Below, piece by piece: positions 1-7,104 of a DNA stretch of 39,516 nt. Origin of the DNA: an uncultured Clostridia bacterium (lineage in GTDB: Bacteria; Bacillota; Clostridia; Christensenellales; Pumilibacteraceae); NCBI GenBank assembly GCA_934229275.1, contig CAKQDN010000016.1, positions 1 to 39,516 of the forward strand, written 5' to 3'. The number at the start of each line of letters is the position of its first letter. Position 1 is the first letter of the stretch. The notes under the pieces are model-generated. The model was given only the letters and a program-made list of their open reading frames with translations, made no database searches and was not told the origin of the DNA. Position numbers and translations under genes: made by a program.

Positions 1-568
1 CGATTACTCTTCCGACGGCGTTTGCTCCGACCAGAATTTTGCGTGCGATTTCGCAGTATTTATAAAGTTCTTCGATCGGGACGACGCTCTCGTGCGCGGC
101 TATCTGAAACACGCTGTCGGCGGACGTATAGACGATGAGCGAGCCTTCCTTAATCGACTGCTCGCCGTAGTCTTTGATGACTTCGGTGCCGGAATACGGC
201 TTGTTGCACAGCGTTTTTCTGCCCGTGAGCCGTTCGAATTCGGATATAACGCTTGGCGGAAAGCCGTTCGGGAAGGTGGGCATCGGCTTGTCCGAGATAA
301 GCCCGGCGATCTCCCAGTGCCCTATGGTCGTGTCTTTGCCGGCGGAACGCTCGACGAGCGCGGCGAAACTTGCCTCGGGACGCGCGACTCCTCCGCCCAC
401 TCCGTCGATATTGAACAGTCCGAGGTTTTTCATGTTCGGGCAATCGAATTTTTCGCTTTTACGCACCGATCCGAGCGTATTGCTGCCCTCGTCGCCGAAA
501 GCGGCTGCATCGGGCGCGCCGCCTATGCCGAAACTGTCCGCAATTATAAGAAAAACTCTCTTGATCAT
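1..568 (-). CDS. deoB: Phosphopentomutase, N-terminal part (cut by window edge)
   Basis: Interconverts (deoxy)ribose 1-phosphate and 5-phosphate in nucleoside salvage. The 189 residues in the window belong to the alkaline-phosphatase-like metalloenzyme superfamily. The start MIKRVFLIIADSFGIGGAPD carries the first metal-binding Asp (residue 11), and KDTTIGHWE at 78-86 is the conserved loop that holds the phosphorylated Thr and a metal ligand. The ATG overlaps the deoD stop by four bases (ATGA at 565-568), so the two are translationally coupled. It is the last gene of deoC-deoD-deoB. The C-terminal half, with the rest of the metal site, lies outside the window. Identity is secure; intactness cannot be judged. 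Confidence 0.95.
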   Translation of the reverse strand, partial: MIKRVFLIIADSFGIGGAPDAAAFGDEGSNTLGSVRKSEKFDCPNMKNLGLFNIDGVGGGVARPEASFAALVERSAGKDTTIGHWEIAGLISDKPMPTFPNGFPPSVISEFERLTGRKTLCNKPYSGTEVIKDYGEQSIKEGSLIVYTSADSVFQIAAHESVVPIEELYKYCEIARKILVGANAVGRVI

Positions 569-1272
569 GCAATCTCCAACGCGACTTTAATCATATCGGT
601 GAAAGACTTTTCGCGCTCTTCGCCGCTTAAATTTTCGTCGGCATACACGAACGAATCGCTCACCGACAGCACAGCGAGCGCTTTTTTGCCGGCTCTCGCG
701 GCGTTCATATAAAGTGCTGCGGCTTCCATTTCCACGCCCAGCACGCCCATTTTGGTCCACCGCATACCGCTGTTCGCGTCGTCGTAGAACATATCCGACG
801 ACAAAACGTTGCCGGTCTTATAGCGGATCCCGTTTTTCTCGCACTCGCGCACCGCTTTTTCGAGCAGTCCGAAGTCCGCAATCGGGCAGAACGTTCCGGG
901 AAGAGCGAACTGCGCGGCGTAGTTACCGTTGGTGCAGGCTCCCATTGCGAGAATGATGTCACGGACGTGCAGATCCTTATCGAAGCAGCCGCACGAGCCG
1001 ACCCGGATTATGTTTTCGACGTCGTAGAAGTTAAATAGTTCGTACGAATAGATGCCGATGGACGGCTGTCCCATGCCGGATGCCATTACCGACACTCTTT
1101 TATCTTTATAATAGCCCGTGTAGCCCTGAACGCCCCGAAGGTTGTTGACGAGTTCGGCGCCCGAAAGAAAATTTTCGGCGATGAATTTTGCGCGCAGCGG
1201 ATCGCCCGGCATAAGCACGGTTTTGGCGAAGTCGCCCTTTTTTGCCGCGATATGCGGCGTCGGAATGGTCAT
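565..1272 (-). CDS. deoD: Purine-nucleoside phosphorylase, DeoD type
   Basis: Phosphorolyses purine (deoxy)nucleosides to free base and (deoxy)ribose 1-phosphate, the substrate of the following deoB. The protein has 235 residues, the normal size of the hexameric low-molecular-mass PNP family. Visible motifs are the phosphate-site MPGDPLRAKF (21-30), VGSCG (91-95), the nucleoside-binding GVEMEAAALY (179-188) and the catalytic Asp in SVSDS (Asp206). An N-terminal His (residue 7) matches the His contributed by the neighbouring subunit. An AAGGAGG ribosome binding site precedes the ATG. It lies 38 bases after deoC and overlaps deoB by four bases. No anomalies seen. Confidence 0.96.
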   Translation of the reverse strand: MTIPTPHIAAKKGDFAKTVLMPGDPLRAKFIAENFLSGAELVNNLRGVQGYTGYYKDKRVSVMASGMGQPSIGIYSYELFNFYDVENIIRVGSCGCFDKDLHVRDIILAMGACTNGNYAAQFALPGTFCPIADFGLLEKAVRECEKNGIRYKTGNVLSSDMFYDDANSGMRWTKMGVLGVEMEAAALYMNAARAGKKALAVLSVSDSFVYADENLSGEEREKSFTDMIKVALEIA

Positions 1273-1310
1273 TTTTGTTCCTCCTTTTGCGATACGTATT
1301 TAAAAAATCG

Positions 1311-1976
1311 TTACACTTTTTTATTTTCGGCGTCTTTTACGATCTTGACTATGCGGCTCGTTCCCAGTCGGTCGGCTCCGCACTCGATAAAGTTTTCGGC
1401 GTCTTCGAGCGATTTTATTCCGCCTGCCGCCTTGACTTTTACATCCTTTCCGACGTTCTGACGAAGCAGCGCGACGTCCTCGAGCGTGGCTCCGTAAAGC
1501 GAAAATCCGGTGCTGGTTTTGATATAGTCTGCGCCGGCTTTCGTGACTATTTCGCAGGCGGCTAACTTTTCGTCGTGACTAAGCAAACACGTTTCGATTA
1601 TGACTTTTAAGATTTTGTCGCCGCAAGCCGACTTAACCTCGCGAATCTCGTTTTCGACGTAATCGAATTTACCCTCTTTAAGCGCGCCGATATTTATAAC
1701 CATATCTATTTCGTCGGCTCCGTTCGCGACCGCGTCGGCGGTTTCGAAAACCTTGGTTTTGGTAGTCGAATAGCCGTTCGGAAAACCGATAACCGTGCAT
1801 ACGGCAAGCGAATCGCCGGCGTACGCCTTGGCTTTTTTAACGAAGCAGGGCGGAATACAAGCCGAAGCCGTGTGGTATTTTATTCCGTCGTCGAGTACTT
1901 GTTTTATATCGCTCCAGGTTGCGGAAACCGTCAAAAGTGTGTGGTCGCAACGGGAAAGTATTTCTTCTTGATTCAT
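1311..1976 (-). CDS. deoC: Deoxyribose-phosphate aldolase
   Basis: Cleaves 2-deoxyribose 5-phosphate to acetaldehyde and glyceraldehyde 3-phosphate, completing deoxynucleoside catabolism begun by deoD and deoB. The protein has 221 residues, typical of bacterial DeoC TIM barrels. The Schiff-base lysine is Lys153 in GADYIKTSTGF; the second lysine is Lys182 in VKAAGGI; the catalytic Asp is Asp91 in DEIDMVIN. GAGGT precedes the ATG. It is the first gene of the operon and has its own sigma-A promoter directly upstream, overlapped by a near-palindrome like the Bacillus DeoR operator. No nucleoside transporter or deoR gene is in the window. Confidence 0.96.
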   Translation of the reverse strand: MNQEEILSRCDHTLLTVSATWSDIKQVLDDGIKYHTASACIPPCFVKKAKAYAGDSLAVCTVIGFPNGYSTTKTKVFETADAVANGADEIDMVINIGALKEGKFDYVENEIREVKSACGDKILKVIIETCLLSHDEKLAACEIVTKAGADYIKTSTGFSLYGATLEDVALLRQNVGKDVKVKAAGGIKSLEDAENFIECGADRLGTSRIVKIVKDAENKKV

Positions 1977-1997
1977 AGTTATTACCTCCGCGCTTAT

Positions 1998-2026
1998 ATT
2001 CTACCACAAGGATTGAGAATTTTCAA
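1998..2026 (-). promoter_or_regulatory. Sigma-A promoter of deoC-deoD-deoB
   Basis: On the minus strand a -35 TTGAAA (2021-2026) and a -10 TAGAAT (1998-2003) are separated by exactly 17 bases. The expected start lies about seven bases further, giving a leader of roughly 15 bases with a good ribosome binding site. Confidence 0.8.
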
Positions 2027-2027
2027 T
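2012..2027 (-). promoter_or_regulatory. Candidate DeoR-type operator
   Basis: The minus-strand sequence ATTGAAAATTCTCAAT is a 16-base palindrome with one mismatched pair, and it covers the -35 box. From memory, Bacillus subtilis DeoR recognises half-sites ATTGAA and TTCAAT at its dra-nupC-pdp operon; the first half matches exactly and the second differs by one base. Binding is inference. Confidence 0.5.
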
Positions 2028-2114
2028 GATATGCGGACGATTTTTGTGAAAAAACGGCACTTGCGCTCTTTTCGGCGCCGAGTGCAAAGCAATTTGCTCA
2101 TAACAAAGCCGCGA

Positions 2115-2150
2115 TAAAAAGAAAAACCCGCCGACAGAATTTATTCGGCG
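2115..2150 (-). terminator. Terminator of the MDR-Gfo operon
   Basis: Read on the minus strand, CGCCGA pairs with TCGGCG around a ten-base loop (arms 2145-2150 and 2129-2134) and is followed by GGTTTTTC and more T. It lies about 45 bases past the stop of the Gfo/Idh gene. Confidence 0.8.
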
Positions 2151-2192
2151 AGTTATTCGTTACTTATTCGTTGCAGAGAAAGGGCAGCGATA

Positions 2193-3215
2193 TTATCTTT
2201 TGATTTCGTTATCGGCTCCGCAAGCGAGCGCGATCGTTTTCATGAGTTTTCTCTCGTAGTCGAGCGGCATCACATAACCCTCTTCACCTCTGACCTGCGC
2301 GGCGAACTGCAATAGCATGGGCGCGTAGCGGTTGAACGGCTCCGATTTATAATCCGTGCCGCTGTTCATTCCCCATTGATTGGGGTTGTCTTTGAGCAGC
2401 GTTATATGCGCTTCGGCAACGAGGTCGGGCTCGGTATCGACCGAAACGATATGCCGTTCGGTGGGATGAATCTGCACGGTACCTTTGGTTCCGGTAACGG
2501 TGATGCTGCGGCGAGCAAAGCCGTTCACTTCGCTTGCGCATGTGCGGATATAAGCGGATCCGTTATTATATTTAAGGATAGCGCAGCCGAAGTCCTCGCT
2601 GTCGATTCCGTCGTTTCCGGTTGCGGTCGAGAGCGGAATGACCTCGTTCGGGAAGCCCATGAACAGGCATGCGGCGTCTATTATATGACAGCCGAGGTAG
2701 AACATCATGCCGCCCTTGAAAGTTTTGAGCCAACGGCGTTTGTTCTGATCGTGGAACACGCTCATGTGCGCCTCGACGGAATAGATATCGCCGAGTTCGC
2801 CCGAATTTTTAAGTCCGAGTGCCTTTTGCACCATGGGATTGAAGCGGTAGACGTATCCCAGTCCGAACGGAAGTTTTTTCTCTTCGACGATATCCAGCAG
2901 TTTATTATACTCTTCGACGTTGCTGCTGCCGGGCTTGTCGAGAAAAATCGGTATGCCTTTTTCGGCGAATTTCTGACCGTAATACACCTCGCTGTCCTTG
3001 CCGGATTCGATGACTACGGCGTCGAGATCGGGAAGCGCAAGCACTTCTTCGAGCGTGAATCTCTTCGCGCCGGCGTACGTTTCTTCGTTTTTTCCCGTAA
3101 TAAGGTCGCACACGCCCAGCACGTCGAACGCTTCGGGGTGATGCTTCATTGCTCTGAAATTTGCGGCGGAATGGTCGTGACCGTTGCCCGCCATTACTAC
3201 TTTTATAGGCTTCAT
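2193..3215 (-). CDS. Gfo/Idh/MocA family NAD(P)-dependent oxidoreductase
   Basis: A 340-residue two-domain dehydrogenase, probably acting on a sugar, inositol or similar polyol; the substrate is not evident. The N-terminal Rossmann fold begins KVVMAGNGHDHSAAN, where the glycine motif has become AGNGHDH, so cofactor contacts may differ from the standard GxGxxG. The family EKP motif appears as DKP (93-95) with Lys94. The C-terminal domain keeps LGCHIID (174-180) with His177 and Asp180, while the upstream Asp common at this site is a Tyr. GAGGA precedes the ATG. It starts 15 bases after the MDR dehydrogenase stop, so the two form one operon; elsewhere these two families occur fused in one polypeptide. 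Confidence 0.88.
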   Translation of the reverse strand: MKPIKVVMAGNGHDHSAANFRAMKHHPEAFDVLGVCDLITGKNEETYAGAKRFTLEEVLALPDLDAVVIESGKDSEVYYGQKFAEKGIPIFLDKPGSSNVEEYNKLLDIVEEKKLPFGLGYVYRFNPMVQKALGLKNSGELGDIYSVEAHMSVFHDQNKRRWLKTFKGGMMFYLGCHIIDAACLFMGFPNEVIPLSTATGNDGIDSEDFGCAILKYNNGSAYIRTCASEVNGFARRSITVTGTKGTVQIHPTERHIVSVDTEPDLVAEAHITLLKDNPNQWGMNSGTDYKSEPFNRYAPMLLQFAAQVRGEEGYVMPLDYERKLMKTIALACGADNEIKR

Positions 3216-3230
3216 AATAAAATCCTCGTA

Positions 3231-4244
3231 TTAAATTTTGTCCCAATCGAACTGAACGAGCGGAAAACTCTTTTCTTTAAGCAGTCTATCGTACACCGCG
3301 GGCGCGTCCTCGGGCGAGTGCACTTCGCCGACCATATCGGACAGCGATATTCTTCCGAACGAAATAAGTTTGCAAACGGCAATCATATCGTCGCGCGTGG
3401 TCCAATAGCCGGGGTAACTGTCGCTACCGGGGCGAGCGTTGGTGTGCGCTCCGATAAGCGTGATTCCCGGACCGTGCACTTTGTGGTAATAGTCCACCGT
3501 AAAGTCGGACGAGCGCGTGCAGCCGAGCAGCGCCACTCTTCCGAGCCGAGCCATGCAATCGAGGCACTGATTGAGCGCGGCTCCCACTCCGGTCACTTCT
3601 ATAGCGACGTTTACGCCGCCGCCCGTGACCGACTTGACTTTCTCGGCGAAATGCTCGTCGTTCGGATCGAAAGCATAATCCGCGCCGATTTTAAGCGCCT
3701 GCTCGCGTTTTTCGGCAATCGGATCTACGGCGATAATCGGAACGGCTCCCATCGCGTGCAGCAGTTTGACCGCTATCATGCCAAGCACGCCCTGACCCAT
3801 AACCATCGCGCTTTCGCCTGCTTCAAGGCGGCATTTGCGGATCGCAGCCATGGGGAAAGTTGCGATATGCAGCAGCGCGCCGTCCGAAAAACTCACGTTA
3901 TTCGGCAGTTTTACCACGTTTTTCTCGGGCAGAACGTTATATTTCGCGTGGACGCTCCAATAATTCGCGACCTTGTCGCCGGGAACGAGCGAGCGCACGT
4001 TTTTGCCGACTTTTTCCACTATTCCCGACGAACTGTACCCGGTGATTCTCGGGAACTTCGCTATTCCGCTCGTATCGAACCAGGTAACGTAAGGGTTACC
4101 GGCTAAATTCGCGCGCTCCGTGCCGCTGCTTATCGTGGAGCAGGCGAGGCGCACAAGCACGTCGTTGTCGCCGACAGCCGGAACTTCTTCGGTTAAAACC
4201 TCGGTAACGTTCGGCTTTGTGAACACTATTTTCTTGTTTAACAT
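3231..4244 (-). CDS. MDR-superfamily dehydrogenase lacking the catalytic zinc motif
   Basis: A 337-residue medium-chain dehydrogenase related to the alcohol/threonine dehydrogenase group. The Rossmann glycine motif is GQGVLG (150-155). The usual zinc-site GHE signature is replaced by GYSSSG (69-74), and the structural-zinc cysteine cluster is missing, so it is probably not a zinc alcohol dehydrogenase. STISSGTERANL (37-48) resembles the N-terminal half of bi-domain oxidoreductases in which such a module is fused to a Gfo/Idh domain. I chose the ATG at 4244 because GGGGAG lies just upstream. The frame stays open to 4382, but the extra residues look unlike any dehydrogenase N terminus. It is cotranscribed with the Gfo gene 15 bases downstream. 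Confidence 0.85.
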   Translation of the reverse strand: MLNKKIVFTKPNVTEVLTEEVPAVGDNDVLVRLACSTISSGTERANLAGNPYVTWFDTSGIAKFPRITGYSSSGIVEKVGKNVRSLVPGDKVANYWSVHAKYNVLPEKNVVKLPNNVSFSDGALLHIATFPMAAIRKCRLEAGESAMVMGQGVLGMIAVKLLHAMGAVPIIAVDPIAEKREQALKIGADYAFDPNDEHFAEKVKSVTGGGVNVAIEVTGVGAALNQCLDCMARLGRVALLGCTRSSDFTVDYYHKVHGPGITLIGAHTNARPGSDSYPGYWTTRDDMIAVCKLISFGRISLSDMVGEVHSPEDAPAVYDRLLKEKSFPLVQFDWDKI

Positions 4245-4567
4245 TTTATTTCTCCCCGAAACGCAATTCGTATTTGCCGTTCCGTTTTTCATTATCGCAC
4301 GACGCATGCGACAAGCGCAATATTTGCAGCACAAAAAGCGGAACTCATCGCTTATTTCGCGCAATAGGTTCTTTTCACGCATCTAAACGTGCGCTATTTT
4401 GTCATGTGACTATATTTTAGCACAATTATTTCCGAAAAAAAAGACACTATTCTGTCGCACTGCGTAATCTTTATGCTTTTGAAGCGCTCCGAGCGGTAAC
4501 AATCGGCTATCTGCGGCTTCAACGTCGATTTTCCTGTAAAATAAATCGGAAAAAAGTCGTTTGAGCA
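4245..4567. other. Divergent intergenic region between MDR operon and lipoprotein gene
   Basis: No coding region or RNA gene is supported here. On the minus strand a weak TATAGT-like -10 lies around 4408-4413. It is overlapped by an interrupted palindrome whose outer arms GTGC (4389-4392) and GCAC (4420-4423) flank GTCATGTGAC (4401-4410), a possible operator. The MDR leader would then be about 150 bases; I see no convincing riboswitch in it. From 4424 to 4560 I see nothing recognisable. Confidence 0.4.
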
Positions 4568-4596
4568 TTGACAAAGTGACAAATTTGTGATATAAT
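4568..4596 (+). promoter_or_regulatory. Sigma-A promoter of the first lipoprotein gene
   Basis: Perfect consensus: -35 TTGACA (4568-4573), 17-base spacer, -10 TATAAT (4591-4596). The spacer contains the perfect ten-base palindrome ACAAATTTGT (4579-4588), placed where a repressor could block RNA polymerase. AAGGAG follows at 4614-4619. Confidence 0.88.
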
Positions 4597-4627
4597 AAAT
4601 GCTAATATTTTTCAAGGAGAGCGAGTT

Positions 4628-5743
4628 ATGAAACGTTTTGCCCTGTTTATTACCGCCGTTATGCTGGCGGCTGCACTTTTTATCCCTCTTTCCGCTTGCT
4701 CGGACGAAGGCACGATAAATCACGAGTACCTTATTTTCGAAACCACCGACGGCGGCGTGAAAGTCACCGGCTTTAACGAGCAGACTCTGCCCGAGGACGT
4801 CGTTATTCCCGAAAAAATCGGCGGAAAAGCGGTCGCGGAAATCGCGCGGCTGGCTTTTTACGACTGCAAAACCATTAAGTCCGTACATATCCCCGACAGT
4901 GTTAAAACTATCGGCAAAAACGCCTTCTACGGCTGCAATAAATTAGAGAGCGTGACGCTCCCCGCAGGACTTACCAGAATCAGCGAATACTGCTTTTACG
5001 CCTGCTCGTCGCTTAAAAACGTTACTTTTCCCGACAGCGTGGAAGAAATCGCCGAATACGCTTTCTTCGGTTGCCAAAAAATAGGCGCGACAAAAATGCC
5101 TGCTTCGCTGAAAACTATCAAAGACTACGCGTTTTACGCCTGCTTGCGCCTTCAGACTGCCATCCCCGACGGCGTAACGGTCGATAATTATGCGTTCGGA
5201 AACACGAGTACTTCCGTTCCGACTTCCGTAAACAGTTTCACGATTACCGACAAAATCTTACCCGGCGACTACACGTTCGGCGAAAGTACGATTTACACAT
5301 CGTTTACTTCTATGCCCGATTCCTGGAAAGATAAAATACAGTGGTACAATATGAATACGGTCGTCTACGTTTACTACGGCTGTAAAATGGGGTATGACGG
5401 AAATATTCCGTACGTACAATCGGTTGCGCTCGAAAAAATTGCCGATTACTTGTATTCGGTGCCGACGGCGATTATTCCGCCTTTCAAACAACGGCTTTTC
5501 CCCGTTAAACCGCCATATCGCCACAATTTCAGATTCTGGGGCTGGAGTACCGACAAAAACACGACAAAAGCCGATTTTTCGGAACTTTTTATCGAACAAA
5601 CCTTAAACGAAGACCGATTAGAATCGAATTATTATTACAAAAAAGCAAACACCGAAGAAAAAGTGTTCCTTCCCCTCGGCACCACTCTATACGCCGTGTG
5701 GCAAGAGTTGGACGAAAACGGCAGCGTATTGCTCCCGGTGTAA
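4628..5743 (+). CDS. BspA-type leucine-rich-repeat lipoprotein (paralogue 1)
   Basis: A 371-residue predicted surface lipoprotein. A signal peptide ends in the lipobox LSAC with the lipidated Cys at residue 24. After a short linker come about five BspA/LRR_5 repeats (roughly residues 70-200), recognisable by the recurring IPDSVKTIGKNAFYGC pattern. A unique middle section follows, then a C-terminal GWSTDKN...YAVW segment like the InlB B-repeat/Listeria-Bacteroides module. Such proteins usually bind host or neighbour surfaces; no ligand can be deduced. A consensus promoter and AAGGAG lie upstream. The next gene is a paralogue of the same architecture in the same direction, so the pair is a tandem duplication that has diverged. 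It is one of only three plus-strand genes here. Confidence 0.88.
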   Translation: MKRFALFITAVMLAAALFIPLSACSDEGTINHEYLIFETTDGGVKVTGFNEQTLPEDVVIPEKIGGKAVAEIARLAFYDCKTIKSVHIPDSVKTIGKNAFYGCNKLESVTLPAGLTRISEYCFYACSSLKNVTFPDSVEEIAEYAFFGCQKIGATKMPASLKTIKDYAFYACLRLQTAIPDGVTVDNYAFGNTSTSVPTSVNSFTITDKILPGDYTFGESTIYTSFTSMPDSWKDKIQWYNMNTVVYVYYGCKMGYDGNIPYVQSVALEKIADYLYSVPTAIIPPFKQRLFPVKPPYRHNFRFWGWSTDKNTTKADFSELFIEQTLNEDRLESNYYYKKANTEEKVFLPLGTTLYAVWQELDENGSVLLPV

Positions 5744-5792
5744 AAGAAATTCGGGGAGATTGTTGTCGCTCGTATTTTGTTTTGGCATAAAA

Positions 5793-5852
5793 GAACCCTC
5801 TCCGTCACGATAAATCGTACCACTCTCACCCTTCGGGCGAGGCTTTAAGAAA
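5793..5852. repeat. Degenerate half-copy of the MITE-like repeat
   Basis: The segment from AACCCTCTCCGTCACG to GAGGCTTTAAGAAA aligns along its length with the reverse complement of the left arm of the element at 10303-10473 (CTCCGTCACG and AGGCTTTAA blocks conserved). Internal CTCACCC-TTC-GGGCGAG forms a hairpin. It separates the two lipoprotein genes and may attenuate readthrough. Confidence 0.6.
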
Positions 5853-5886
5853 TTTAAATATCTTTTAATATAAGGAGACATCTATC

Positions 5887-7038
5887 ATGAACAAAAAAAT
5901 ATTATCCGCGCTGCTAACGGCATTACTGCTTTTTTCCGTTTTGCTATCTTTCTCCGCGTGCAAAAAAGAACCGGCGAAGCAAAGTGACGTCGAAAGATAT
6001 TCATACCTTACTTTCGAGACGGACGAAGAAAGCGAATGCGCCACAGTAGTCGGGTATAACAGGAAAACCATTCCCGACGAACTTGCAATACCGAGTGAAA
6101 TCGACGGTTATCATGTCACCGCAATAGGAGAATACGCATTTTCGGACTGCAAAACCGTGGTCTCCGTCACCATTCCCGACAGTGTGGAAACTATCGGAAA
6201 GGGAGCGTTCGGGGGATGCTCCTCTCTCGAAAACGTCACGCTTTCAAAAAACATTGAAAAGATACCGTCTTTTGCATTTTTCAACTGCGCGTTCCTGAAA
6301 AAAATTAACGTCCCCGAAAAGGTCACGCTTATCGAAAACGGTGCGTTCTCGCAATGCAAACAACTGATTAGAGTCACCTTTCCGAAAGGTCTGAAAAAAA
6401 TAGCACAAGCGGCTTTTGCGGACTGCCTCGACCTTTCCGCCGACGTCCCCTCGGATACGGAAATCGAAACCAGTGCGTTCGGATGCGATTGTCTGGACGA
6501 CGCACACGTCGGTCGCGGAAGTTTAATCATCGACGACTCGCTGAAAGTTTACAAAAATTCTTTCGGCGCGCATTCAACCGTTTTTACTTCGTTTGAATCG
6601 GCTCCCTCCTCCTGGTACTTTTACGATTATTCGCAAATCACCCCGAGATTAAAAGAAACGTGGAAACACGACGGTTCTTTCGTTTATTACGGTTGCACGT
6701 TCGCTACCGCAGTCACCGGCGAAAAGTACGTTTATTCGGTGCCTGTCGTACAATTTTCGATAACGTCGCCGATAAAAAAAGAATACTGTTCGATTCCGAA
6801 CTCAAAAGTCAATCTCGTCAAACCCGCCTCTCCATACCGTGACGGCTATACGTTCCTCGGTTGGAGCAAAACGGAAGGGAAAAACGCTCCTGACTACACG
6901 TTTTTGTCGAGAAAGACCGTGTTCGACGTTCAGAACGGGAGAGTGGTAGTGATCGGCACGGCACCGGGCTCCGATGAGGAAGAGGTTATTCCGTTCGGCA
7001 CGACTTTGTACACCGTCTGGGAAAAATCGAGCGATTAA
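5887..7038 (+). CDS. BspA-type leucine-rich-repeat lipoprotein (paralogue 2)
   Basis: A 383-residue paralogue of the preceding gene. The signal peptide ends FSAC with the lipid-anchor Cys at about residue 25. Four to five LRR_5 repeats (about residues 75-200) carry the same IPDSVETIGKGAFGGC pattern. Then come a shared middle region (both proteins have a VYYGC or similar turn and a short YVYSVP-like strand) and the C-terminal GYTFLGWSKTEG...TTLYTVW module. AAGGAG lies nine bases before the ATG. I see no strong separate promoter; an AT-rich stretch at 5848-5872 could hold one, or it is read from the first promoter through the repeat. A bidirectional terminator follows. Confidence 0.87.
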   Translation: MNKKILSALLTALLLFSVLLSFSACKKEPAKQSDVERYSYLTFETDEESECATVVGYNRKTIPDELAIPSEIDGYHVTAIGEYAFSDCKTVVSVTIPDSVETIGKGAFGGCSSLENVTLSKNIEKIPSFAFFNCAFLKKINVPEKVTLIENGAFSQCKQLIRVTFPKGLKKIAQAAFADCLDLSADVPSDTEIETSAFGCDCLDDAHVGRGSLIIDDSLKVYKNSFGAHSTVFTSFESAPSSWYFYDYSQITPRLKETWKHDGSFVYYGCTFATAVTGEKYVYSVPVVQFSITSPIKKEYCSIPNSKVNLVKPASPYRDGYTFLGWSKTEGKNAPDYTFLSRKTVFDVQNGRVVVIGTAPGSDEEEVIPFGTTLYTVWEKSSD

Positions 7039-7054
7039 CGCCTTTAAAACACGC

Positions 7055-7092
7055 AAAAAAGCCGAGAGACCGCACAAGTCCTCGGCTTTTTT
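7055..7092. terminator. Bidirectional terminator between lipoprotein 2 and argS
   Basis: AAAAAAGCCGAG (7055-7066) and CTCGGCTTTTTT (7081-7092) are perfect 12-base inverted repeats around a 14-base loop. The A and T runs on both sides let it stop the plus-strand lipoprotein transcript and the minus-strand argS operon. Confidence 0.92.
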
Positions 7093-7104
7093 CATGCAAT
7101 TATA

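Noticed and set aside
2376..4106. A 576-codon plus-strand open frame antisense to the MDR and Gfo genes
   Set aside because: It is the complement of two well-supported dehydrogenase genes, has a His/Val/Phe-rich shadow composition and no ribosome binding site.
4245..4382. An N-terminal extension of the MDR dehydrogenase, or a riboswitch in its leader
   Set aside because: The extra residues resemble no dehydrogenase, the ATG at 4244 has a strong GGGGAG site, and I could not recognise any known aptamer core in the leader.
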